Part shown: one piece after another, positions 32,916-40,895 of the stretch
Layout of the letters: each line of letters begins with the position of its first letter
Position numbering within the stretch: position 1 is the stretch's first letter
Assembly: GCF_008000995.1 (NCBI RefSeq)
Contig: NZ_CP042828.1
Span: 1,984,001-2,048,000 of the forward strand
Direction of reading: 5' to 3'
Source: Ruania zhangjianzhongii
Lineage (GTDB): Bacteria > Actinomycetota > Actinomycetes > Actinomycetales > Beutenbergiaceae
Length of the DNA: 64,000 nt
Position numbers and translations under genes: made by a program
The notes under the pieces: model-generated
Told to the model about the DNA's origin: nothing
The model's database searches: none
What the model saw: the letters and a program-made list of their open reading frames with translations, nothing else

Positions 32916-33846
32916 GATCGCAGGGTGGGGGACCGACCTGGCCGAGCGGGTGGTCACCTTCGGCGATCAGACCCGCTACCGGATCGCCGACGGCGTCACC
33001 CAGCTGGACATGCTCGCCGCCGCGGCAGGGCGCGCGCTGGACAAGGCCGGGCTGGCGCCCGAGGACATCGACTGCGTGATCGGTGCGGTCGCCGGGGACC
33101 TGCAGCCGATCCCGTGCACTGCTGCGCTGGTCTGGGAGCGGATCGCGCCGCGCGCTTCGGTGGCCGCCTTCGACGTGAACTCCACGTGCACCAGCTTCGT
33201 CACGGCCGTGGATGTGGCCTCGCGCTACCTGGCCGACGGCGAGTACCAGCGGATCCTGATCATCTCCGGGGACGTGGCCTCACGCTTCCTCAACCCGGAC
33301 CAGCCGGAGAGCAACGAGCTCTTCTCCGACGCTGCCGCTGCCGTGGTGCTCACCCGCGGCCAGGACCCCGAACGCGGGGTGCTGACCAGCCTGCAGCGGA
33401 CCTGGGCCGAGCACGCCCACGACACCGAGATCCGGGGCGGCGGCAGCCTGCTCCCGCCACACGACTACGCCCGGCACGACCGGGCCGACTACCAGTTCGA
33501 CATGGACGGGCGCCGCGCGCTGCGGAACATGGTGCGGGTGCTGCCGGAGTTCTTCGACACCTTCTTCGCTCGGCTCGACGCGCAGGCAGGCCTGGGGTTG
33601 GCGGACGTGGATCTGGTGGTGCCGCACCAGGCCAGCCGGGCACTGGGCCTGGCGATGCACAGGATCGGCGTCCCGGCCGAGCAGTACGTGGACTGGGTGA
33701 GCGAGGCCGGCAACATGGTCTCCGCCTCGGTGCCGTTCGTGCTGGCCCGCTGCCTGGATTCCGGGCGGGTGCAGCGCGGGGACGTAGTGGTGCTCTGCGG
33801 CACCGCCGCCGGGCTGACCGCGAACGCGCTCGCGCTGCGGCTCTAG
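32902..33846 (+). CDS. 3-oxoacyl-ACP synthase III (KAS III/OleA-like)
   Basis: The 314-residue protein is a thiolase-fold condensing enzyme with an intact Cys-His-Asn triad: C96 in DVNSTCTSFVTA, H242 in VVPHQASRAL and N271 in SEAGNMVSAS. This is the KAS III/FabH arrangement, also used by OleA to condense two fatty acyl-CoAs head to head. It is not linked to other fatty-acid synthesis genes here, so it is unlikely to be the housekeeping FabH. It probably makes the carbon skeleton that the adenylating enzyme, reductase and hydrolase then process. It is the last gene of the cluster. Confidence 0.88.
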   Translation: MRQCEIAGWGTDLAERVVTFGDQTRYRIADGVTQLDMLAAAAGRALDKAGLAPEDIDCVIGAVAGDLQPIPCTAALVWERIAPRASVAAFDVNSTCTSFVTAVDVASRYLADGEYQRILIISGDVASRFLNPDQPESNELFSDAAAAVVLTRGQDPERGVLTSLQRTWAEHAHDTEIRGGGSLLPPHDYARHDRADYQFDMDGRRALRNMVRVLPEFFDTFFARLDAQAGLGLADVDLVVPHQASRALGLAMHRIGVPAEQYVDWVSEAGNMVSASVPFVLARCLDSGRVQRGDVVVLCGTAAGLTANALALRL

Positions 33847-34057
33847 CGGGGCAGGACTATCGCGCGCGGCGACCTTGCCTGGCAGCGGGCGGACGGAAGC
33901 TGGGTGTCGGTGGAGATGGACGGCTATCACGTGCACTCCAGGTTGTGAACCCGTGACATCGCGACCACAGGCGCACCCTCGCGGCGGCATGCCCGATCTC
34001 TCACCCGATCTCTTACCCAGCCCGCTGGATAGCACAGTGCGCGAATCTTGGCAACGA

Positions 34058-34128
34058 CTAGCGCAACGGACAGGAAAGCGCATACCATCGTCGCCACAGT
34101 GTTGTGAATGCGCTTTCCACGGGGAGGA
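34058..34128 (+). promoter_or_regulatory. Promoter region with 11-bp inverted repeat
   Basis: GGAAAGCGCAT (34073-34083) and its exact complement ATGCGCTTTCC (34108-34118) flank 24 bases. GGAAAGCGC/GCGCTTTCC is the half-site type recognised by LacI-family regulators. TTGGCA (34058-34063) and TACCAT (34083-34088), 19 bp apart, are candidate -35 and -10 boxes, so the left arm would sit between them. GGGGAGGA (34121-34128) is the ribosome binding site. The earlier part, 33847-33948, contains the same-frame decayed coding remnant noted separately. Confidence 0.55.
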
Positions 34129-34133
34129 CAAAG

Positions 34134-37100
34134 ATGTCAGCACAACGATGGCAGCAGGCGATGAGGTCTCTGCTGACCGCAGGACTGGCCGCAGCGGTCG
34201 GAGTTGGTGCGCTTGCCGCGCCGGCTGCCGCGGACAACCCGGCCCCCGCGCAGGAGAACAGCTTTACCGAGCTGCTCGACTTCGAGGGCTACACCCGCGA
34301 CGGCCTGGACGGACAGGACGGGTGGTCGGCATCTCCGGCCGCCCAGGTGATCGCGGACCCGTTGAACGGGAACAACCAGGTGCTGGAGATGGTCGGCGGG
34401 TCGAACTCGGCGCACCGCGCCATCCCGGAGATCGCGGACGGGCAGACCGGCACCGTGTTCTTCCGGTTCCTGCGTACCGAGACCGTCGACACTTCCTTCG
34501 GCATCACCGACGTCGATGCGCCGTCGACCTTCAGCGACAGCCGCGCCTACGTGAACAACCAGAACGACGACACCATGCTGGTGCGTGACGGTGGCGTTTT
34601 CGAGCCGGTGGGCAACTGGGCGCAGGACGCCTGGCAGTGCGTGTGGATCGTGGCCGACAACGCCGCCGACGAGGTGGCGGTGTACAGCCAGGGCGGGTCC
34701 TACGAGGAGATCACCCGCCTCCCTGAGGGCGCCGAGGAGCAGTTCTCCTTCCGGGAGGGCGTCTCCGGGGCACTGGACCGGTTCTTCTGGATCAACGGCG
34801 CCAGCAGCGACGGCCAGCTCACCCTGGACGACGTCGCGATCGACACCGCCGGTGAGAACCTCACCAACCCGACCGGCGACCCGGGCAAGTGCGCCTACAC
34901 CGGGGAACAGGAGCAGCCGCTGCTGAACCCGCTGCCCGACCCCGGCCTGTCCACCCTCGGCATCGAGGTCACCGAGCTCGCCCAGCTCCCGGAGTCGCAC
35001 ACCACCCCGGAGACCCAGGACCAGCGGCTGATCCGGCACAACCGGATCACGCACCTGGACGAGGTGCCGGACGGCTCCGGACGCCTGATGGTGCCGGACA
35101 TGAACGAAGTGCTCTACCTCGTGGACAAGGATTCCGGGGAGTACGTGCCGTACCTGAATGTGCGGGATGAGTTCATCGACAACTTCCACAACCACGCCGG
35201 GCTGGGCACTGGTTTCGGGTTCGCGGAGTTCCATCCGGACTTTGCCGAGAACGGAATCTTCTACACGGTGCACACCGAGGGCGGCAGTGCCCTGACCGAG
35301 GACGAACCGGACTTCCCGGGCTATGGCAACACCGCCTTCCACAGCGTGATCACCGAGTGGACCGCCACCGATCCAGCCGCGGAGACGTTCGAGGGCACCA
35401 GCCGCGAGCTGCTGCGCTTCCCGTTCGCCGGCCGAGTGCACACCGTGCAGCAGATCGCCTTCAACCCCACGGTCGAACCCGGTGACGCCGACTACGGCAA
35501 CCTGTACATCCTCGCCGGCGACGGCGGGAACGGTGTCGGCAACGGCAACCCCCAGGACCTGAGCACCCCCCAGGGCACGATCATGCGGATCGACCCGCTC
35601 GGCGAGGGCAGCGCGAACGGCCAGTACGGCATTCCGGAGGACAACCCGTTCCTGGACGAGCCGGGCGCACTCCCGGAGATCTACGCCGTCGGGATGCGTG
35701 ACCCGCACCGGATCAGCTGGGACCTTGGCGGGGACCACGCGATGTACCTGGGCCACATTGGCGAGTGGCAGGTCGAGTCGATCTACGAGGTGCAAGCCGG
35801 AGACAACTTCGGCTGGTCCGACCGGGAGGGCTCGTTCCGGGCCGAAAACCGGCAGATCTTCCCGCTGCCCGAGAATGACGCCGAGCTCGGCTACACCTAT
35901 CCGGTCGCGGCCTACGACCACAACCGGGACCCGGGCCAGACCGGTGACGCCGGTGTCGCGGTGAACGGCGGCTTCGTCTACCGGGGTGACATCCCCGAGC
36001 TGCAGGGACAGTACCTGTTCACCGACCTGGTGCGCGGCTGGGTGCTCTCCGCTGACTCCGAGGAGATGGTCCGTAACGACGGCGACATTGCCGACCTGGC
36101 CACGATCGAGGAACTGCGGGTCTTCGCTGACGGCGAGGAGACGACGTTCCAGGAGCTGGTCGGCGACAGCCGCGTGGACCTGCGCTTCGGCTCTGATGCC
36201 GAGGGTGAGCTCTATCTGATCGCCAAGGCGAACGGGACGATCTGGAAGGTCACCGGGGCACACACGGTCGGCGCACAGTCGCCGATCGTGCTCCCGGAGC
36301 TTACCGAGAACGTGGTGGCGCACTACGACTTCGACCACCCGGTCGAGGGTGCGTCGACGTTCGAGGCGGACCAGGGCACCTCGGGCACGCAGATCGAGCT
36401 GGTCAACGGCGGTGTCGAGATGCGCGTCGCCGATGCGGCCTATCCAGGTGCCGGTGAGGCGCTGCAGACCCAGCAGATGAGTCCCACTGAAGCCTCCAAC
36501 GATGACTGGAAGGCGGGGGTGCACAATCCCGGCGGCGTGGAGTCACTCTCCGGGTTGGCCGGGGTGGACGAGACGTCGGTGATGGGCTGGTTCAAACCGA
36601 CCGGCCTGCACCCGGCGCTGAACAGCAACTCCGACGATCCGGACGATCACTACAACGCGATCGGGCTGGCGGGTGTGCTCACCGGCGACTCTGACGGGCA
36701 CGCGGTGCGTGCGCTGCTGGAGGTGATCGAGGTGGACGGCGAGCTGCGCCTGGTCGGCCTGGCCCGCCGGGTCGACGGCGAATCCTCCTGGACCTATGCG
36801 GCGAACCTGCCGTGGGAGGAGATCCTGGCGCGCGGGGAGTGGGTGCACCTTGCCGCCACGTTCGACTTCGCCGCCGGGGAGATGCAGCTGTACATGAACG
36901 GTGAGCCGCTCGAGGGCGACTACACCCGTCCGGACAACCCGTGGGGCGAAGGATCCACGTCACCCAGCAACCCGGCCGGTATCAAGATCGGCGGGAGCTT
37001 CCCGCAGAACAACCGGGAGGCGAACCCGTTCAACGGCCGGATGGACGATCTGATGTTCCTGGATACGGCACTCACCCCAGAGCAGGTGGCCGGCCAGTAC

Positions 37101-38009
37101 GCGATGTTCGACGTCCAGCCGGTGGACCCGCCGACGATGCCCAGCTGTTCCTTCGGCACCGAGCTCACCGATCTGATGGCGGGGGAGAACTGGCAGCCTC
37201 GGACCCCGGAGCTGTGGGAGTTCCCCGGTGAGGAGATCATCCTGGCCGAGGCAGGCAGCAACCCGGGCGACGGGATCCGGCGTCCGTTCGAGTACGCCCT
37301 GCTGGACTCCGAGCCGTTCGGCTCGGTGCAGCTCGAGGCGGACGTACGCCTGGACGAACCGGCGTCGGTGAACAACCGGGACATCATCCTGGTCTTCGGC
37401 TACCAGTCGGACACCGAGTACTACTACGCGCACCTGTCCCAGGACAACACGATCTACGCCCACAACGGCATCTACAAGGTCGACAACGCCGACCGGGAGC
37501 GGATCGACGATCAATGGGACGGCAGCGTGGGTGCACCACCGGCGGTCACGGACGAGGAATGGCATGGCGTACGCCTGGTGCACTGCGCCGAGACCGGTGA
37601 GATCGCCGTCTGGATGGACGGACTGGACCGGCCGCTGCTGACCGCCACCGATGACACCTTCGACTCCGGCCTGGTCGGCTTCGGCTCGTTCGACAACATC
37701 GGGCGGATGCGGGACCTGACCGTCTCCGTGCCGGCGGATGGCGCCAGCCTGCAGGTGGAATCGGAGCAGGTGCAGGTGGGCGAGTCGGTGACGGTGACCG
37801 GGAGCGGGTACGAGCCCGGTGAGGTGGTGCTGCTGCGCATCGACGGCCGCGGCGGCGTGCTCGGCAGCGCGGTCACGGACGCCGACGGAGGGTTCGAGAC
37901 GGAGGCGCAGATCCGTCGGAATGTTCGCCCCGGTGAGTATGAGCTGGTGGGCACCAGCCGGCCCACGGGCACGGTGGCATCGACCCCGTTGGAGGTGCTG
38001 CCGCGCTGA
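34134..38009 (+). CDS. Large secreted multidomain protein with glucose/sorbosone-dehydrogenase-like domain
   Basis: The 1291-residue protein starts at the ATG five bases after GGGGAGGA and has a cleavable signal peptide ending near APAAADN. Domains in order are a beta-sandwich (about 40-270); a six-bladed glucose/sorbosone dehydrogenase-like propeller (about 285-707; NHAGLGTGFGFAEFHPDF, GNLYILAGDGG, GMRDPHRISWD, GDNFGWSDREG); a LamG-like domain (about 726-992; SVMGWFKPTG, GEWVHLAATFDF); a DUF1080-like sandwich (about 999-1199); and a C-terminal Ig-like domain (about 1204-1291). The propeller usually binds PQQ and oxidises sugars, or acts as a carbohydrate-binding protein. No cell-wall anchor is seen. 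It stands as a single-gene unit. Whether it is a true dehydrogenase cannot be settled by sequence alone. Confidence 0.82.
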   Translation: MSAQRWQQAMRSLLTAGLAAAVGVGALAAPAAADNPAPAQENSFTELLDFEGYTRDGLDGQDGWSASPAAQVIADPLNGNNQVLEMVGGSNSAHRAIPEIADGQTGTVFFRFLRTETVDTSFGITDVDAPSTFSDSRAYVNNQNDDTMLVRDGGVFEPVGNWAQDAWQCVWIVADNAADEVAVYSQGGSYEEITRLPEGAEEQFSFREGVSGALDRFFWINGASSDGQLTLDDVAIDTAGENLTNPTGDPGKCAYTGEQEQPLLNPLPDPGLSTLGIEVTELAQLPESHTTPETQDQRLIRHNRITHLDEVPDGSGRLMVPDMNEVLYLVDKDSGEYVPYLNVRDEFIDNFHNHAGLGTGFGFAEFHPDFAENGIFYTVHTEGGSALTEDEPDFPGYGNTAFHSVITEWTATDPAAETFEGTSRELLRFPFAGRVHTVQQIAFNPTVEPGDADYGNLYILAGDGGNGVGNGNPQDLSTPQGTIMRIDPLGEGSANGQYGIPEDNPFLDEPGALPEIYAVGMRDPHRISWDLGGDHAMYLGHIGEWQVESIYEVQAGDNFGWSDREGSFRAENRQIFPLPENDAELGYTYPVAAYDHNRDPGQTGDAGVAVNGGFVYRGDIPELQGQYLFTDLVRGWVLSADSEEMVRNDGDIADLATIEELRVFADGEETTFQELVGDSRVDLRFGSDAEGELYLIAKANGTIWKVTGAHTVGAQSPIVLPELTENVVAHYDFDHPVEGASTFEADQGTSGTQIELVNGGVEMRVADAAYPGAGEALQTQQMSPTEASNDDWKAGVHNPGGVESLSGLAGVDETSVMGWFKPTGLHPALNSNSDDPDDHYNAIGLAGVLTGDSDGHAVRALLEVIEVDGELRLVGLARRVDGESSWTYAANLPWEEILARGEWVHLAATFDFAAGEMQLYMNGEPLEGDYTRPDNPWGEGSTSPSNPAGIKIGGSFPQNNREANPFNGRMDDLMFLDTALTPEQVAGQYAMFDVQPVDPPTMPSCSFGTELTDLMAGENWQPRTPELWEFPGEEIILAEAGSNPGDGIRRPFEYALLDSEPFGSVQLEADVRLDEPASVNNRDIILVFGYQSDTEYYYAHLSQDNTIYAHNGIYKVDNADRERIDDQWDGSVGAPPAVTDEEWHGVRLVHCAETGEIAVWMDGLDRPLLTATDDTFDSGLVGFGSFDNIGRMRDLTVSVPADGASLQVESEQVQVGESVTVTGSGYEPGEVVLLRIDGRGGVLGSAVTDADGGFETEAQIRRNVRPGEYELVGTSRPTGTVASTPLEVLPR

Positions 38010-38017
38010 CCAGTTCA

Positions 38018-38073
38018 CGAGGGTGGCCTGGATGTCGAGGTCTCGCGAGAACTCGACATTTAGGTCACCCTCG
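38018..38073 (+). repeat. Intergenic palindromic repeat (22-bp arms)
   Basis: Arms 38018-38039 and 38052-38073 pair over 22 positions; the three non-Watson-Crick positions are all G-U pairs when transcribed on the plus strand. The loop contains the 10-bp palindrome TCTCGCGAGA (38041-38050). It follows the stop of the large secreted protein by eight bases and could terminate or protect that transcript. Its GGGTG...GTCACCC outline resembles the hairpin inside the second glycohydrolase gene at 13570-13619. Confidence 0.7.
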
Positions 38074-38082
38074 CTGCCGACC

Positions 38083-38088
38083 TAGACT
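38083..38088 (+). promoter_or_regulatory. -10 box of a probable leaderless promoter (MFS gene)
   Basis: TAGACT fits TANNNT and ends eight bases before the GTG at 38097. Only a weak AGCAGG sits between them, so a leaderless or nearly leaderless message is likely. Confidence 0.45.
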
Positions 38089-38096
38089 CAGCAGGT

Positions 38097-39290
38097 GTGA
38101 CCCGCCCCGCCATTCCCGCTGAGATCAAAGTGCTCGTGGCGGCGGCCTTCGTGATCGCCGTCGGCTTCGGCCTGGTCTCCCCGGTGCTACCGGCCTACGC
38201 CCGGTCCTTCGATGTCGGCGTGGCCGCCGCCTCCGTGGTGGTCTCCGCATTCGCGTTCTTCCGGCTGGTCTTCGCCCCCGCCGGTGGCGCGCTGGTGGAC
38301 AAGCTCGGGGAGCGGCCGGTGTACGTCACCGGGCTGATCATCGTCGCCCTGAGCTCCTTGGCGACGGCGTTCGCCCAGTCCTATGTGCAGCTCCTGCTGG
38401 TCCGGGGGCTGGGTGGGATCGGCTCGACGATGTTCACCGTCTCGGCGATGTCCCTGGTGGTGCGGCTCGCGCCGCCGTCGATCCGGGGGCGGTGCACCTC
38501 CGCGTATGCGACGGCGTTCCTGCTCGGTGGCATGCTCGGCCCGGTGTTGGGCGGGCTGCTGGCCGAGTTCGGGCTGCGAGTGCCGTTCATCGTCTACGCC
38601 GTGGCCCTGTTCGTTGCTGCGCTGGTAGTGGCCGTGCGGCTGAAGGGGGCGAGCCTTCGCCCGGAGCAGCAGCGGGTGGAGCAGCCGCCGATGCGGGTGC
38701 GGCAGGCGTGGGGCAACTCGGCGTTCCGGGCGGCGATGGTCTCTGGGTTTGCGAACGGTTGGTGCAACTTCGGTGTGCGAGTGGCGGTGCTGCCCCAGCT
38801 CGCGGTCGCGGTGCACGATGAGCCCTGGGTGGCAGGTGCGGCCCTTGCCTGTGCGGCAGTGGGTACGGCTGGCACTCTGCAGTTCTCCGGGCGTTGGGCG
38901 GACAGCGCCGGCCGGCGGCCGCTGGTGCTCACGGGGCTATTGGTCACCGCGATCGGCCTCGGGCTGATGGGTCTGGCCGATGGACTGGTGCTGCTGATGG
39001 CACTCTCGGTGTTCTCCGGGATCGGCGGGGGCCTGCTCAATCCGGCGCAGCAGGCAACGTTGGCGGACATCGTCGGCAACGACCGGTCGGGGAGCAAAGT
39101 GCTCGCCACGTTCCAGATGGCGCAGGACACCGGTGCGATCCTTGGTCCGATTTTGGTGGGGTTGGTGGCGGACCAGTTCGGCTTCGGGTGGGCGTTCGTG
39201 GTGACCGGCGCGGTGGCGCTGGCGGCGATGCTGCCCTGGTTCTCAGCGGAGGAGACCGCGCCGGTAGAGGTGGACTCACCGCGGCAGTGA
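38097..39290 (+). CDS. MFS transporter (multidrug/sugar-efflux type)
   Basis: This 397-residue protein has twelve predicted spans. The A-motif between spans two and three is GGALVDKLGERPVYVTG at about residues 62-78, and its equivalent in the second half is GRWADSAGRRPLVLTG. LGGMLGPVLGGLLAEFGLR at about residues 143-161 fits the motif C of drug:H+ antiporters. It therefore most likely exports a drug-like or metabolite compound, substrate unknown. The start is a GTG; no other gene is co-transcribed, although the DUF6318 gene follows after 71 bp. Confidence 0.87.
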   Translation: MTRPAIPAEIKVLVAAAFVIAVGFGLVSPVLPAYARSFDVGVAAASVVVSAFAFFRLVFAPAGGALVDKLGERPVYVTGLIIVALSSLATAFAQSYVQLLLVRGLGGIGSTMFTVSAMSLVVRLAPPSIRGRCTSAYATAFLLGGMLGPVLGGLLAEFGLRVPFIVYAVALFVAALVVAVRLKGASLRPEQQRVEQPPMRVRQAWGNSAFRAAMVSGFANGWCNFGVRVAVLPQLAVAVHDEPWVAGAALACAAVGTAGTLQFSGRWADSAGRRPLVLTGLLVTAIGLGLMGLADGLVLLMALSVFSGIGGGLLNPAQQATLADIVGNDRSGSKVLATFQMAQDTGAILGPILVGLVADQFGFGWAFVVTGAVALAAMLPWFSAEETAPVEVDSPRQ

Positions 39291-39361
39291 TCGTGGGTGG
39301 AGGCGGAAAGTTATCCACAAGCGGCTGACGCGGGCTAGCCGGGTGTGGCAGGGTTTTCGCC

Positions 39362-40003
39362 ATGGTGAGCCGACGGGGGCGAATGCTGTGGGCACTAGCG
39401 GGGTTGCTGGTGCTCACTGGGTGCACGCCGGCTGAGGGGGAGGAGACGACGACCCCGACGGTGTCGGAGAGCCCATCGGAGTCCACCGAGCCGGCGACCG
39501 ACGATCCGACCGGTGACGATGATGCCTCGGGTGGGGACGATCCGAGCGAGGATCCGTCCGAGCCGCCGGAGGTCGAGGCGCCCGAGCGCCCGGCGGAGAT
39601 GGACGAGGAGACCGTCGACGGCGCGATCGCCGCGGCGAAGTACTTCGTCAATCTCTACCCATACGTTTACGCGTCGGGTGACCTTGCTGAATGGGACGCG
39701 CTCAGTGACGAGGGCTGTGGCTTCTGCACGAACGTGCGGGACCGGGCCTCAGAACTGCATGACGAGGGGGGCTTCAGCGTTGGTGGGGACGTTGATATTT
39801 CGTCCTCCGATGGGGGCGGTCCATTTGAGGAAGACGTGTACACAGTTGAACTCGCCGTAACGATTGGTGCGTCAGAGTTCGTATATCCAGACGGCACGCG
39901 CACACCCTATTCCGCCGTCGAGGATCCGGAGTTTCTCCTTTCAATGCGCTGGGAATCCGAGGGCTGGTTGGTGCTCGGAGTGGTCGCAGGAGACGACTCG
40001 TGA
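39362..40003 (+). CDS. DUF6318-type secreted lipoprotein
   Basis: The 213-residue protein begins with a lipoprotein signal peptide (MVSRRGRMLWALAGLLVLTGC, cysteine at residue 21), then an acidic, Thr/Ser/Glu/Pro-rich linker (about residues 22-80) and a compact globular domain. The globular part contains AAKYFVNLYPYVYASGDLAEW followed by CGFC and ERWESEGWLV-like strands, a pattern of the actinobacterial DUF6318 family. The function is unknown. The CGFC pair probably forms a disulfide outside the cell. It overlaps the following PKD-domain gene by four bases (GTGA), a pairing that suggests both proteins work together at the cell surface. Confidence 0.75.
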   Translation: MVSRRGRMLWALAGLLVLTGCTPAEGEETTTPTVSESPSESTEPATDDPTGDDDASGGDDPSEDPSEPPEVEAPERPAEMDEETVDGAIAAAKYFVNLYPYVYASGDLAEWDALSDEGCGFCTNVRDRASELHDEGGFSVGGDVDISSSDGGGPFEEDVYTVELAVTIGASEFVYPDGTRTPYSAVEDPEFLLSMRWESEGWLVLGVVAGDDS

Positions 40004-40854
40004 CAGCAATAGCAAGTTGCGTGCTTGCTCTCGGACTGGTCTTGACCGCAATGGCTCCCTCTGAGGCGGCTTCCGACGCGACGGTGGACTGGTTGGATGA
40101 GGACGCTGACGATTCTGGTGTTCGGGCCGAAGCGATCCGTTCGTGGGAGGACACGAAGGGTCTCCAGGCGGCGGGTGGCGCAGACAACTCAGGCACACCC
40201 GCCCCGCAGGTGGGCGTATGGATTCCGCCGGTGAGTGGGTCGGCGCCCGAGGAGGAACAGTCCGGCCCGCTGGTGTGCATGGTCATGGACGACCGGCCAC
40301 AAGTGTCGTACATCCCTTCATGTGACGAGGTCATCGAAGAACCAGAAGAGGACGAGGACGCCGAGGAGGACGAGGACGCCCCCGAGCAGGAGGAGTCCGA
40401 GCCGATCATCATTACCGTCACCCGCTCCGACTTCGCCGAACTTCCGCTCCAGCTCCCCACCGTCCATCTGCAGCCCGAACGAGACTGGTTCCTGGTGAAC
40501 CTGGACACGCTGGTGTACACCGACGGCGCACCGCAGATGCTCGAGACCACGGTGCTCGACGTCCCCGTGCGAGTGCGGGCGACTCCGGTGGAGTTCAGCT
40601 GGGACTTCGGCGACGGGTCCGCCCCGCTCGTCACCACGAACGCCGGTGCGCCGTGGCCGGCGGACGACATCTCCCACGCCTATCAGCGTGAGGCCGAGAA
40701 CGTGGCGATCACTCTGACCACCACATGGTCGGGGGAGTTCCAGGTGGCCGGCCAGGGGCCGTGGATCCCGATCGCGGGCACGACGAGTACCCAGAGCCAA
40801 TCCGCGCCCTTCCGCATCGATGCCGTCGAGACCCATCTCGTCGCCGAAGGCTGA
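40000..40854 (+). CDS. Secreted PKD-domain protein, partner of the DUF6318 lipoprotein
   Basis: The 284-residue protein has a signal peptide (about residues 1-23, ending SEAAS), a region with two cysteines (VCMVMDDRP and PSCDEV), a highly acidic tract (about residues 112-136, nearly all Glu and Asp) and a PKD-like domain with the signature FSWDFGDGS near residue 200, followed by the typical HAY. PKD domains are beta-sandwiches used for adhesion or polysaccharide binding. The start GTG overlaps the stop of the upstream lipoprotein gene. The acidic tract could bind calcium or keep the protein extended. Function unknown. Confidence 0.72.
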   Translation: MTAIASCVLALGLVLTAMAPSEAASDATVDWLDEDADDSGVRAEAIRSWEDTKGLQAAGGADNSGTPAPQVGVWIPPVSGSAPEEEQSGPLVCMVMDDRPQVSYIPSCDEVIEEPEEDEDAEEDEDAPEQEESEPIIITVTRSDFAELPLQLPTVHLQPERDWFLVNLDTLVYTDGAPQMLETTVLDVPVRVRATPVEFSWDFGDGSAPLVTTNAGAPWPADDISHAYQREAENVAITLTTTWSGEFQVAGQGPWIPIAGTTSTQSQSAPFRIDAVETHLVAEG

Positions 40855-40883
40855 GAGCCCCGGCTCACCCGCCTCCGCGGGAG

Positions 40884-40889
40884 TATCGT
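40884..40889 (+). promoter_or_regulatory. -10 box of a probable leaderless promoter (LuxR gene)
   Basis: TATCGT fits TANNNT and lies six bases before the ATG at 40896, repeating the spacing seen before several other genes in the window. Confidence 0.5.
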
Positions 40890-40895
40890 GGCGGG

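Noticed and set aside
34137-36524. Minus-strand frame of 795 codons opposite the large secreted protein
   Set aside because: No recognised motifs, and the plus-strand protein has signal peptide, domains and ribosome binding site.
39362-40003. CGFC motif considered as a thioredoxin-type active site
   Set aside because: The surrounding sequence does not have a thioredoxin fold pattern and fits a DUF6318 lipoprotein instead.
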